Part shown: piece by piece, positions 24,771 to 32,971 of the stretch
How the letters are laid out: every line of letters begins with the position of its first letter
Position numbering within the stretch: the stretch's first letter is position 1
Source: Bacteroidaceae bacterium
GTDB taxonomy: Bacteria; Bacteroidota; Bacteroidia; Bacteroidales; Bacteroidaceae
Assembly (NCBI GenBank): GCA_017938245.1
Contig: JAGBBX010000042.1
Location: 1 to 42,143 of the forward strand
DNA: 42,143 bases
Direction of reading: 5' to 3'
The notes under the pieces: model-generated
Databases searched by the model: none
The model's input: only the letters and a program-made list of their open reading frames with translations
Told to the model about the DNA's origin: nothing
Position numbers and translations under genes: made by a program

Positions 24771-25232
24771 ATGAGCTATATGTCCCAAGAAGGCTACAAC
24801 AACCTGTTAGCCGATTTAAAAGAGTTAGAGGGCAAACGTCCCGAAATAGTACGCGCCATTGCCGAGGCACGTGACAAAGGAGATCTTTCGGAGAATGCCG
24901 AATACGATGCAGCAAAAGAGGCACAAGGTCTGCTCGAGATGAAGATAAACGAGCTTAAGATGATTATTGCCGATGCAAAAATAATCGACACATCAAAGCT
25001 TAGCACCGACAGCGTACAAGTGCTAACCAAAGTAGGTCTTAAAAATGTTAAGACAGGAGCACTTATGCAGTATGCTATTGTTCCCGAGAGCGAGGCCAAT
25101 CTTCGCGAAGGCAAAATCTCCATCAACACACCCATAGCAAAGGGACTGCTTGGAAAGAAAGTGGGCGACATTGCCGAGATTACCGTACCTCAGGGAAAGA
25201 TTTCTCTTGAGATTACAAGTATTACAATTTAA
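24771..25232 (+). CDS. greA: Transcription elongation factor GreA
   Basis: A 153-residue factor that enters the RNA polymerase secondary channel and stimulates cleavage of backtracked RNA. The N-terminal coiled coil (about 1-75) carries the signature EARDKGDLSENAEYDAAKE, whose acidic tip residues act at the polymerase active site; the C-terminal domain ends with VGDIAEITVPQG. Length is typical. The ATG at 24771 was chosen because the longer open frame begins upstream of the promoter. It is followed after only 7 bases by the HIT gene, so the two form an operon. Its leader contains a terminator-like hairpin that may regulate it. Confidence 0.96.
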   Translation: MSYMSQEGYNNLLADLKELEGKRPEIVRAIAEARDKGDLSENAEYDAAKEAQGLLEMKINELKMIIADAKIIDTSKLSTDSVQVLTKVGLKNVKTGALMQYAIVPESEANLREGKISINTPIAKGLLGKKVGDIAEITVPQGKISLEITSITI

Positions 25233-25239
25233 GAAAACT

Positions 25240-25635
25240 ATGGCAACAATCTTCAGCAAAATAGTAGCTGGTGAGATACCAAGCTACAAAGTGGCCGAGG
25301 ATGAGCAGTTCTATGCATTCCTTGACATTAATCCACTGACAAAAGGACACACATTGGTAATACCGAAGCGTGAGGTTGACTATTTCTTCGACCTCGAAGA
25401 TGATGAGATTGCGGCGATGCAGGTATTTGCGAAGAAAGTGGCAACAGCTATAAAAAAGGCGTTCCCCTGCATAAAGGTGGGTCAGGCTGTATTAGGTCTT
25501 GAGGTGCCACACGCACATATACACCTTGTACCTATGCAGAGCGAGAAAGATATGCTCTTTACCAACCCCAAACTGAAGCTTACAGCCGAGGAGTTTAAGG
25601 AGATTGCAAACAGAATAAACAAAGAGATTGCGTAA
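25240..25635 (+). CDS. HIT-family nucleotide hydrolase
   Basis: A 131-residue histidine-triad protein, a cytosolic hydrolase or transferase that acts on nucleotide phosphoramidates and adenylates. The triad HAHIHLVP (His-x-His-x-His) lies near residues 96-103; IFSKIVAGEIPSYKVAED at the N-terminus and PLTKGHTLVIPKR are also typical. Length is close to the usual HinT size. The ATG at 25240 sits 7 bases after greA, so they are co-transcribed; a long in-frame upstream extension would overlap greA and was rejected. A very strong hairpin follows. The natural substrate cannot be inferred. Confidence 0.92.
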   Translation: MATIFSKIVAGEIPSYKVAEDEQFYAFLDINPLTKGHTLVIPKREVDYFFDLEDDEIAAMQVFAKKVATAIKKAFPCIKVGQAVLGLEVPHAHIHLVPMQSEKDMLFTNPKLKLTAEEFKEIANRINKEIA

Positions 25636-25655
25636 ATCTTTTAAACTTCGAGTTA

Positions 25656-25703
25656 TTATATGAAACGAGGATGGCTAAATTCAGCCATCCTCGTTTCATA
25701 TAA
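25656..25703. terminator. 21-base-pair perfect hairpin after the HIT gene
   Basis: Two perfect 21-base arms (25656-25676 and 25683-25703) around a 6-base loop AAATTC, beginning 20 bases past the HIT stop. The stem is unusually long. It most likely ends the greA-HIT transcript; it might instead be a small mobile palindrome. Confidence 0.8.
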
Positions 25704-25782
25704 ACAAAGACTTAAAAAGTTTCTGTATATAAAAAAGATACAATATTTCTCTTATACATTTTCTTATATAATAACTTTTTAC

Positions 25783-25790
25783 TAATTTCG
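25783..25790 (+). promoter_or_regulatory. Possible -7 box of pyrC
   Basis: TAATTTCG matches TAnnTTTG with one mismatch, 20 bases before the pyrC ATG. The -33 element is not evident. Confidence 0.35.
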
Positions 25791-25810
25791 CTCTCAAATA
25801 AGATAAAGAT

Positions 25811-27148
25811 ATGCGCATAGTTATCGAAAATGTAACAATTGTAAACGAAGGGGAACAATTCATTGGTTCTATTGTGGTTAATGGCGACAAAATAGCCGAG
25901 GTTCTTCACCAAGGAGAAAGTCCCAGACGTGGCGACCTTAAAATAATAGATGCCAAAGGTCTGTATCTACTCCCGGGCATTATCGACGACCACGTACATT
26001 TTCGTGAGCCGGGACTCACACACAAAGGAACGATATACAGCGAGAGCCGAGCGGCTGCCGCAGGCGGTGTAACATCATATATGGAGATGCCGAACACCGT
26101 TCCACAGACAACAACACTAAAGGCCCTGAGCGATAAATTCAAAATTGCAGCAAAGGATAGTGCCGTTAACTACTCGTTCTATTTTGGAGCTACCGACAAC
26201 AACAGCAACCTCTTCACAAGATTGAACCCCCGTAAAGTGTGCGGAATAAAACTCTTTATGGGGTCGAGCACAGGCAATATGTTAGTAGAGTCACAAGAGA
26301 AACTTGCCTCTATTTTTTCGTCGGCGACACTGCCCATTGCCGTACACTGTGAAGACGGCTGCATAATAACAAGAAACGCCAAGGATGTGATATCGCAAGA
26401 GGGCAGTGACCCCGCAGTAAAGTTTCACCCCATAATACGTAGCAGCGAGGCCTGCTACCGCTCGACAAAGAGCGCCATCGAACTGGCAAAGAGATACAAT
26501 GCCAAACTGCATATAATGCACATAAGCACTGCACACGAGCTCGAATTGCTTATGCCGGGTGCATCCGAAAACAAGAACATCACTGCCGAGGTAACCCCGG
26601 CGCACCTCACCTTCTGCGACAAGGATTACGAGACATTAGGTACACGCATAAAGTGCAACCCCGCAATCAAGAGCATAGCCGACCGGAATGCGTTGCGCAG
26701 AGCGCTATCAGAGAATCGCATCGATGTTATTGGAACCGACCACGCGCCACACCACCCCAACGACAAGATAGGAGGCGCACTGAAAGCCGCCTCGGGAATG
26801 CCAAGCATACAGTTCTCCTTGCAAGCGATGCTGCAACTGGTGAATGAAGGAGTACTGAGCATAGAGCAGTTGGTCGATAAGATGTGCCACACCCCTGCAA
26901 AGATATTCGGCATATACAACCGAGGATTCATCCGCAAGGGTTATATTGCCGATTTTGTACTGGTCGACCCCAACGGCAAAAAGACAATTACTAAAGATGA
27001 TATTGTAAGCATCTGCGGATGGAGTCCCTTTGAGGGAACCACGTTCGACTGGAGTGTGCGTCAGACTTGGGTAAACGGCGAATGTGTATACAAGGATGGC
27101 ACATTCGACGACAATGTACGCGGAAAGGCATTGCGCTTTATACGATGA
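25811..27148 (+). CDS. pyrC: Dihydroorotase
   Basis: A 445-residue class I dihydroorotase that cyclises carbamoyl-aspartate to dihydroorotate in pyrimidine synthesis. The metal-binding HVHFREPG is at about residues 61-68, further histidines are in VHCEDG and HIMHIST, and the catalytic TDHAPH is present, as is the usual GKLFMG-like stretch containing the carbamylated lysine region (GIKLFMGSSTGNML). The size is normal for the type I enzyme used by Bacteroidetes. The stop codon overlaps the next start in ATGA, so it is translationally coupled to the methionine-synthase activation domain gene, an unusual partner. A purely pyrimidine role is firm; the coupling's meaning is not known. Confidence 0.95.
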   Translation: MRIVIENVTIVNEGEQFIGSIVVNGDKIAEVLHQGESPRRGDLKIIDAKGLYLLPGIIDDHVHFREPGLTHKGTIYSESRAAAAGGVTSYMEMPNTVPQTTTLKALSDKFKIAAKDSAVNYSFYFGATDNNSNLFTRLNPRKVCGIKLFMGSSTGNMLVESQEKLASIFSSATLPIAVHCEDGCIITRNAKDVISQEGSDPAVKFHPIIRSSEACYRSTKSAIELAKRYNAKLHIMHISTAHELELLMPGASENKNITAEVTPAHLTFCDKDYETLGTRIKCNPAIKSIADRNALRRALSENRIDVIGTDHAPHHPNDKIGGALKAASGMPSIQFSLQAMLQLVNEGVLSIEQLVDKMCHTPAKIFGIYNRGFIRKGYIADFVLVDPNGKKTITKDDIVSICGWSPFEGTTFDWSVRQTWVNGECVYKDGTFDDNVRGKALRFIR

Positions 27149-27948
27149 AAAGAGAGCAATTCTCATACACAGCTAAAGAGCTCCTGCCATATATTGACTG
27201 GAGCTACTTTTTTCACGCCTGGAGCATAAGCTATCGCAACAGTAATAGCGAGGCTGCATTGGAACTAAAAAGAGACGCCATCGACATTATCACAAACTGC
27301 AATTGTTATGTGAATGCCCTCTTCGGACTATGCGATGCACATAGCGATGGCGACAATCTGCTTATAGATGGTGTGCAGCTTCCACTTCTAAGACAGCAAC
27401 ACAATAACGGCGGCCCCAACCTGTGCCTTAGCGATTTTGTGTCGCCTTACAGCGACAAGATAGGACTCTTTGCCACCTCTATCGAGAGAAAATTCGAAGA
27501 GTCACGCGACGCAAATGACCCCTACCAAAATCTGCTTATTCAGACAATTGCCGACCGCTTGGCCGAGGCAGCTGCAACACTGCTCCATCTGCACGTACGC
27601 ACCAATCCCAATCTATGGGGATACGCTCCCGAAGAGCAACTGACTATAGAGGAACTTAACCGCGAACAATATCAAGGGATACGCCCTGCAGTCGGCTACC
27701 CCTCACTACCCGACCAATCGGTAATATTCATAATAGACAAGCTACTGAACCTTAAGGATGCCGGAATAAACCTCACCGAGAGCGGAGCAATGAGGCCCCA
27801 CGCCTCGGTGTGCGGTATTATGATATCACATCCTGCCGCACGATATTTTGCAGTCGGAAGCATCAGCGAAGAACAATTTAACGACTATGCGCAACGCCGA
27901 GGCATAGAAAAAAAACTCCTCAACAGGTATCTTGTTAAAAACATTTGA
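27145..27948 (+). CDS. Stand-alone methionine synthase (MetH) activation domain
   Basis: A 267-residue protein matching the C-terminal S-adenosylmethionine-binding activation domain of cobalamin-dependent methionine synthase. Visible family marks: DWSYFFHAWSI at the start, LPLLRQQ, LCLSDFVSP, ADRLAEAAATLLH, LWGYAPEEQLTIEEL, the SAM-binding GIRPAVGYPSLPD, LTESGAMRPHASVCG and HPAARYFAVG. In full-length MetH this domain reductively remethylates oxidised cob(II)alamin; here it is a separate gene, and no homocysteine, folate or cobalamin domain lies in the window. It may serve a split MetH elsewhere or another corrinoid enzyme. The ATG is embedded in the pyrC stop (ATGA), so an earlier start was rejected. 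Confidence 0.85.
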   Translation: MKREQFSYTAKELLPYIDWSYFFHAWSISYRNSNSEAALELKRDAIDIITNCNCYVNALFGLCDAHSDGDNLLIDGVQLPLLRQQHNNGGPNLCLSDFVSPYSDKIGLFATSIERKFEESRDANDPYQNLLIQTIADRLAEAAATLLHLHVRTNPNLWGYAPEEQLTIEELNREQYQGIRPAVGYPSLPDQSVIFIIDKLLNLKDAGINLTESGAMRPHASVCGIMISHPAARYFAVGSISEEQFNDYAQRRGIEKKLLNRYLVKNI

Positions 27949-27978
27949 TTGCATTACCTGCAAAATGAAAAAAAGCAC

Positions 27979-27986
27979 TATATTTG
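27979..27986 (+). promoter_or_regulatory. Probable -7 box upstream of plsC
   Basis: TATATTTG is a perfect -7 box; CTG about 19 bases upstream is a weak -33. The leader to the plsC ATG would be about 150 bases and carries GTAAACTGC twice (27989 and 28074) and an imperfect palindrome at 28022-28047. Confidence 0.5.
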
Positions 27987-28144
27987 CGGTAAACTGCGAA
28001 CATACACTGCACTCGCTTTGAAAAATATTCAAGCAAGCTTGATATTTCTCATTCGTTTGTGGTTTTTCTTGCAGTAAACTGCCAATTGCAGAATATTACA
28101 CCGGCATCTTGAACTTTAGCAAACAATTAAAAAGATACGATACA

Positions 28145-28876
28145 ATGAGAAAACTTCTTCACCCCCTGTACGTCCTGTACCAATTTGTATTTGCCATTTG
28201 GGCAGGCATTCTCCTTACAATGTTGACATCGCTCATCATCTGGTTTTTCGGAGGTGTTCTAAAAATAAAGAATGCCGACTACTATCCTGCCGTTGTATGG
28301 TGTCGTCTGATGTGCATTATATTCCTTATCCCCATAAAATTGGTAGGCCGAAAGGAGTATGTAAAGGAGGATCAGAATTACATCTTTGTCGCCAACCATC
28401 AGGGAATGTTCGATATTTTCATCCTCTATGGTTATATAGTGAAAAACTTCAAGTGGATGATGAAGAAACAACTTCGCAAAGTTCCTTTGTTGGGTATCGC
28501 CTGCGAATCGACCGACCACGTATTTGTCGACCGCACCACCCCGCAGAAAGATATTCTGCGTAAGTCGCTCAATATCCTTAAGAGCGGAAAATCGATGACA
28601 ATTTTCGCCGAAGGCACACGCAGCGACAATGGCAAGTTAGGACGTTTCAAGAAAGGCGCCTTTGTAGTTGCCAATATGTCGCAGAAGCCCATTATCCCCA
28701 TTGCGATACAGGGAGCATACGACATTCTTCCAAAGGGTTGTTTCTGTGCACACTGGTCGCCTGTAACTGTCACCTTCCACGCGCCCATCGAATGTAAAGG
28801 ACGCGACAGCGAGAATGTCGATTACCTTATGAGTGAGACACGCGCAGTGATTGCAAAGACATTAGGCGAAGAGTAA
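28145..28876 (+). CDS. plsC: 1-Acylglycerol-3-phosphate acyltransferase family protein
   Basis: A 243-residue membrane-associated acyltransferase that adds the second acyl chain to make phosphatidic acid. An N-terminal hydrophobic segment (about 8-37) is followed by the acyltransferase motifs: NHQGMFD (His85-x4-Asp90) and FAEGTRS, plus the later PIIPIAI strand. The start at 28145 (MRKLLHPLY) was preferred over an in-frame TTG at 28109 because ATG is stronger and the preceding residues do not resemble the family. lpdA follows after 88 bases. Because inositol-phosphate synthase lies 1.5 kb downstream, a role in inositol-lipid supply is possible but unproven. Confidence 0.9.
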   Translation: MRKLLHPLYVLYQFVFAIWAGILLTMLTSLIIWFFGGVLKIKNADYYPAVVWCRLMCIIFLIPIKLVGRKEYVKEDQNYIFVANHQGMFDIFILYGYIVKNFKWMMKKQLRKVPLLGIACESTDHVFVDRTTPQKDILRKSLNILKSGKSMTIFAEGTRSDNGKLGRFKKGAFVVANMSQKPIIPIAIQGAYDILPKGCFCAHWSPVTVTFHAPIECKGRDSENVDYLMSETRAVIAKTLGEE

Positions 28877-28893
28877 TAACAAGAGAAAAAAGA

Positions 28894-28938
28894 TAAATGG
28901 AGCTATTTCTGCTCTTACGGCAGAGATGGTTCCATTTA
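28894..28938 (+). repeat. Two-tier hairpin between plsC and lpdA
   Basis: TAAATGGA (28894-28901) pairs with TCCATTTA (28931-28938), and inside it TCTGC pairs with GCAGA. It has no T run, so it may be a leader structure of lpdA or a partial stop for plsC. Confidence 0.45.
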
Positions 28939-28964
28939 CATTAAGAAACATAAAATAGAGAGTT

Positions 28965-30317
28965 ATGTATGACTTAGCGATAATCGGTGGAGGCCCCGCC
29001 GGATATGTGGCAGCCGAGAATGCAGGCGCACGAGGAATGAAAGTTGTTCTTTTCGAGAAGAGAGAGTTGGGCGGCGTATGCCTTAACGAGGGCTGCATCC
29101 CCACAAAGACACTTCTATATAGCGCCAAGATGTACGACCACGCACAAGGCGGCAAGAAATATGGTATAACTGCCGAGGGTGTTGCATACGACTACAAGAA
29201 AATTGCCGACCGCAAAACAAAGGTCGTGCGCAAGCTCATAGCCGGAATAAAGATGAAGATGGAGCACCATAATGTAGAGGTGGTTAGAGGAGACGCCTTC
29301 ATAGAGGGCGGCAATGAAAACAGTATAGCCATCAGCTGCGGTGAGCAGAGATACGAAGCTGCAAAACTGCTCATCTGCACAGGAAGTGAAGCTTTTGTGC
29401 CCCCCATCCCCGGTGTGCAGGATAACGACGCGATACTCACCAACCGCGAGATTCTGGCACTTACAACCGCCCCCGAGAGTATGGTTATAATAGGTGGCGG
29501 AGTTATCGGAATGGAGTTTGCAAGTTTCTATAACAGCCTGGGTATTCCCGTAACAGTAATTGAGATGCTCCCCGAGATTTTAGGAGGACTCGACAAGGAG
29601 ATTAGCGAGATGCTTCGCGGAATATATGCCAAGAAGGGTGTAAAATTCTGCCTCAGTTGCAAGGTAACAGCCATAGAAGGAGACACCGTACACTACACCG
29701 ACAGCGAGGGTGAGAGCCACAGCATCGTTGGCGACAAGATTCTTATGAGCGTAGGTCGCCGTCCCGTACTCACAGGATTCGGCCTCGAAAATATCCCCGT
29801 AGCCGTTGAGCGTGGAATAAGAGTAAACGAGAAGATGCAAACAACAATGCCCAACGTATATGCAGCGGGCGACGTTACAGGATTCTCACTGTTGGCACAC
29901 ACTGCAAGCCGCGAGGGCGAGGTTGCAGTGAAAAATATGCTTGGTATCGAGGATAAGATGGAGTACAACGCTATCCCCGGCATCGTATACACCAATCCCG
30001 AAGTGAGCAGTGTAGGACTCACCGAGGAGCAGGCACAGGCACAAGGCATAGAGTATCGTATGAGCAAATTGCCAATGACATACGCAGGACGTTTCGTTGC
30101 AGAGAACGAGGGACAGACAGGACTATGCAAGATTCTCACCGACGTCGAGAACCGAGTATTGGGCGTGCATCTGTTGGGAAACACATCGAGCGAGTTTATA
30201 TGCGCTGCCTGTATGGCAATAACAAACCGCCTCACAATAGACAATCTGCGTCGTACCGTATTCCCCCACCCCACAGCCTGTGAGATTCTTAAGGAGGGAC
30301 TTTTCGAACTTGCATAA
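28965..30317 (+). CDS. lpdA: Dihydrolipoyl dehydrogenase
   Basis: A 450-residue flavoprotein that reoxidises dihydrolipoamide with NAD+ in 2-oxoacid dehydrogenase or glycine-cleavage complexes. The FAD motif IIGGGPAGY is at residues 7-15, the redox pair is in GGVCLNEGCIP (Cys39, Cys44), a second nucleotide motif IIGGGVIGMEF follows, then YAAGDVTG, and the C-terminal dimer-interface catalytic motif HPTACE. Length is typical. It is downstream of plsC with an 88-base spacer. No lipoyl protein, E1 or E2 gene is in the window, so its partner complex must be encoded elsewhere. The assignment over related reductases is supported by the CX4C and HPTACE. Confidence 0.94.
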   Translation: MYDLAIIGGGPAGYVAAENAGARGMKVVLFEKRELGGVCLNEGCIPTKTLLYSAKMYDHAQGGKKYGITAEGVAYDYKKIADRKTKVVRKLIAGIKMKMEHHNVEVVRGDAFIEGGNENSIAISCGEQRYEAAKLLICTGSEAFVPPIPGVQDNDAILTNREILALTTAPESMVIIGGGVIGMEFASFYNSLGIPVTVIEMLPEILGGLDKEISEMLRGIYAKKGVKFCLSCKVTAIEGDTVHYTDSEGESHSIVGDKILMSVGRRPVLTGFGLENIPVAVERGIRVNEKMQTTMPNVYAAGDVTGFSLLAHTASREGEVAVKNMLGIEDKMEYNAIPGIVYTNPEVSSVGLTEEQAQAQGIEYRMSKLPMTYAGRFVAENEGQTGLCKILTDVENRVLGVHLLGNTSSEFICAACMAITNRLTIDNLRRTVFPHPTACEILKEGLFELA

Positions 30318-30412
30318 GTGAAAAAAACAAAAAAAGAGTAAACTAAAAACACAGTATATAGGTTAATTGGATAAAAAATTGTTACTTTGTTCCAATTTTA
30401 AAAAATAGAACT

Positions 30413-31714
30413 ATGAAAGAGTGCAGGGTAAAACCCACCAACGGTAAATTAGGAGTAATGTGTGTTGGACTCGGTGCAGTAACCACAACCACAATTACCG
30501 GTGTACTAATGTCGCGCAAAGGTCTCTCGAAGCCCATCGGTTCTTTTGCCTGCGACGGTATTATGCGTCTGGGAAAGGGCGAGGAGAAGATATACAAAGA
30601 GGTTAAGCATATATTGCCTATCGCAAAGCTCGACAGCATAGTATTCGGTGCTTGGGATATATACGAAGATAATGCTTACGAGGCTGCAATAAAAGCCAAT
30701 GTTCTTAAACAGAGCGATATTGACCCCGTAAAGGAGGAGTTACAGGCCATACGTCCATACAAGGCACTTTTCGACAAGAGCTATGCTACGAACATCGACG
30801 GCCCCAATGTAAAGAGCGGCGACTCGCGCTGGGAACTCACCGAGCAGCTGCGCGAGGATATTCGCAGTTTCAAAGCAGAGAACGAATGCGACCGTGTCGT
30901 TGTAATCTGGATAGCAAGTACCGAGAAATATATTCCTCGCGACGAAAGCATTCACGGCAGCCTTGCTTCATTCGAGGCGGCAATGAAGGCAAATGACGTG
31001 GAGCACGTCGCACCAAGTATGTGCTATGCCTACGCTGCAATGCGCGAGGGCTGCCCCTTTGTTATGGGTGCCCCCAACCTGTGTGTAGATATTCCCGCAA
31101 TGTGGGAGCTTGCCGAAGAGATGCGCGTTCCCATCACAGGTAAAGATTTCAAGAGCGGCCAGACAATGATGAAGACAGTGCTTGCACCTGCATTCTTCAC
31201 ACGTCAGTTGGGTGTAACCGGTTGGTTCTCGACAAATATTCTTGGTAACCGCGACGGTGTAGTGCTTGATGCCCCCGAGAATTTCGAGACCAAACGTCGC
31301 AGCAAGACATCGGCATTGGAAAATATCCTCGACAGCGACATCTACCCCGAGTTGTACTCGGACGTATATCACAAGGTACGCATCAACTACTATCCCCCAC
31401 GCGGCGACGAAAAAGAGAGCTGGGATAACATCGATATTTTCGGTTGGATGGGCTACCCAATGACTATAAAGGTAAATTTCCTGTGCCGCGACTCTATCCT
31501 TGCAGCACCCATAGTACTCGACCTTATCCTGTTCAGCGATATTGCACTGCGCGCCAACCTCACCGGTATTCAGGAGTTTATGTCGTTCTACTGCAAGGCG
31601 CCTATGCACAAGGATGGCGAGAAGCCTGTACACGACCTCTTCAAGCAGTTTGCAATGCTAAAGAACAAGATAAGAGAGCTTGCCGGATACGAAGCCGACC
31701 AAGAGCTCGACTAA
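30413..31714 (+). CDS. Inositol-3-phosphate synthase
   Basis: A 433-residue NAD-dependent enzyme that converts glucose-6-phosphate to inositol-3-phosphate. The N-terminal GVMCVGLGAVTTT binds the nucleotide; ITGKDFKSGQTMMKTV, NILGNRDG and the KVRINYYPPRGDEKESWDNIDI region are characteristic. In Bacteroides this enzyme starts synthesis of inositol phospholipids and sphingolipids; the lipid headgroup genes known from that pathway are not in this window, although plsC is nearby. Only an imperfect -7 element (TTACTTTG, 30382-30389) precedes it. A strong terminator follows. Identification is firm; the downstream use of the inositol is inference. Confidence 0.95.
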   Translation: MKECRVKPTNGKLGVMCVGLGAVTTTTITGVLMSRKGLSKPIGSFACDGIMRLGKGEEKIYKEVKHILPIAKLDSIVFGAWDIYEDNAYEAAIKANVLKQSDIDPVKEELQAIRPYKALFDKSYATNIDGPNVKSGDSRWELTEQLREDIRSFKAENECDRVVVIWIASTEKYIPRDESIHGSLASFEAAMKANDVEHVAPSMCYAYAAMREGCPFVMGAPNLCVDIPAMWELAEEMRVPITGKDFKSGQTMMKTVLAPAFFTRQLGVTGWFSTNILGNRDGVVLDAPENFETKRRSKTSALENILDSDIYPELYSDVYHKVRINYYPPRGDEKESWDNIDIFGWMGYPMTIKVNFLCRDSILAAPIVLDLILFSDIALRANLTGIQEFMSFYCKAPMHKDGEKPVHDLFKQFAMLKNKIRELAGYEADQELD

Positions 31715-31745
31715 ATAACATTTGACATAATTGTCTATACAACAG

Positions 31746-31782
31746 AAAATATGCAACAATCCGTAAGATTGTTGCATATTTT
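31746..31782 (+). terminator. Terminator of inositol-phosphate synthase gene
   Basis: A perfect 16-base-pair stem (31746-31761 and 31767-31782) with a 5-base loop CGTAA, 31 bases past the stop codon, ending in TTTT. It separates this gene from the arginine operon. Confidence 0.88.
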
Positions 31783-31847
31783 ATAAATATTCGATACACT
31801 TTTTGCATTTTATTGTATTTTTATTATGAAAATTCTATCTAAATATG

Positions 31848-31855
31848 TATTTTTG
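31848..31855 (+). promoter_or_regulatory. -7 box of the arginine operon
   Basis: TATTTTTG is a perfect -7 box 34 bases before the argR ATG; ATG at 31826-31828 is a weak -33. The overlapping TTATGAAAATTC is only loosely similar to an ARG box half site, so autoregulation by ArgR is possible but not shown. Confidence 0.55.
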
Positions 31856-31889
31856 CAGCCGTTTAGCAAAAAGAAAGGAAAGATAGAAT

Positions 31890-32372
31890 ATGAAAGTTAA
31901 AAATTCGCGCCTCGACGCCATACGCCTTATACTATCGACACAGGAGATTGGCAGCCAAGAGGAGCTTTTGGCCGAACTCTCGAAAGAGGGTTTTACTCTT
32001 ACACAGGCGACACTATCGCGCGACCTGCATCAGCTGCGTGTGGTAAAGACCGTCGGTGTGCAAGGCAAATACAGATATGTACTCACACGTCCGCACCAAT
32101 ATCGACACGAGGGAGGAGACAGCGAGATGCGTCCACTCACCGCACCGCAAGAAGTTAGCGGATATATTTCGATAAAATTCTCGGGGAATATGGCTGTTAT
32201 TCACACAAAGCCCAGCTATGCAAGCACATTGGCTTACCATATCGACGGATACGATTTTCCCGAGATTCTGGGAACAATAGCAGGCGACGATACTGTGATG
32301 ATGGTACTTGCCGAACACACAACAAAAGGCGCCGTACTTAAAGCGCTTAGAACAATTATACCTAATATTTAA
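31890..32372 (+). CDS. argR: Arginine repressor ArgR
   Basis: A 160-residue arginine-sensing transcription regulator. The N-terminal winged helix-turn-helix has IGSQEELLAELSKEGFTLTQATLSRDLHQL, the clear ArgR signature, and the C-terminal oligomerisation and arginine-binding domain contains GTIAGDDTVMMVL. Length is usual. It is the first gene of a tight plus-strand cluster (argR, GNAT, argG, argC, argD) with gaps of 12-20 bases, and most likely controls that operon in response to arginine. The binding sites cannot be defined confidently. Confidence 0.95.
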   Translation: MKVKNSRLDAIRLILSTQEIGSQEELLAELSKEGFTLTQATLSRDLHQLRVVKTVGVQGKYRYVLTRPHQYRHEGGDSEMRPLTAPQEVSGYISIKFSGNMAVIHTKPSYASTLAYHIDGYDFPEILGTIAGDDTVMMVLAEHTTKGAVLKALRTIIPNI

Positions 32373-32384
32373 AAGGGGAGAACT

Positions 32385-32951
32385 ATGGAACAAGAGATAA
32401 ACGATGGCATTAAGGTTATAATTGCCGATGCCTCACACGAGAAATATGTTGATGAGATTCTTGAGACAATTAGCGCTGCGGCAAAAGTACGAGGCACCGG
32501 TATTGCCAAAAGAACACACGAGTATGTTACACAAAAAATGCGCGAGGGTAAAGCTGTAATTGCCCTTAACGAGAATGGAGAATTTGCAGGCTTCTGCTAC
32601 ATCGAGAGCTGGGGTAACAAACAGTATGTTGCAAACTCGGGACTTATTGTAAGCGACCGTTTCCGTCGTCACGGCCTTGCCCGAAGAATCAAGAAAAGAG
32701 CATTCGAACTCTCGCGTCAGAAGTGGCCCGAAGCAAAGCTCTTTGGTCTGACAAGCGGCGGTGCAGTAATGAAAATCAACACCGAACTTGGATACGTGCC
32801 CGTTCCTTTCTCGGAACTCACCGATGACGAAGCATTCTGGAAAGGTTGTCAAGGTTGTGTCAATCACGACGTGCTTATGCGTACCGACCGCCGCTACTGC
32901 ATCTGCACAGCAATGCTGTACGACCCTGCAAAACATAAAGATGATAAGTAA
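32385..32951 (+). CDS. GNAT acyltransferase of the arginine operon
   Basis: A 188-residue GNAT-family N-acyltransferase. The acyl-CoA-binding motif A is visible as GLIVSDRFRRHGLARRIKKRAFE, with R-R-H-G-L-A matching the R/Q-x-x-G-x-G/A loop. It lies between argR and argG, 12 and 20 bases away, with the Shine-Dalgarno-like AAAGGGGAG before the ATG. Because no argA or argJ is visible and the cluster otherwise holds ornithine and arginine genes, it is the natural candidate for the glutamate N-acylation step. In Bacteroides the pathway uses N-succinyl intermediates, so it may be a succinyl- rather than acetyl-transferase. This is inference from context; the substrate is not visible. Confidence 0.82.
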   Translation: MEQEINDGIKVIIADASHEKYVDEILETISAAAKVRGTGIAKRTHEYVTQKMREGKAVIALNENGEFAGFCYIESWGNKQYVANSGLIVSDRFRRHGLARRIKKRAFELSRQKWPEAKLFGLTSGGAVMKINTELGYVPVPFSELTDDEAFWKGCQGCVNHDVLMRTDRRYCICTAMLYDPAKHKDDK

Positions 32952-32971
32952 AATATAAGAACAATATAACT

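Noticed and set aside
30968-31633. Long minus-strand open frame inside inositol-phosphate synthase
   Set aside because: It is a shadow of a firmly identified gene, without a promoter or recognisable family. The same holds for other long opposite-strand frames such as 5119-5544 and 21281-21931.
31800-31850. ARG box upstream of argR
   Set aside because: TTATGAAAATTC matches only loosely, so autoregulation is noted as possible but not listed as a site.
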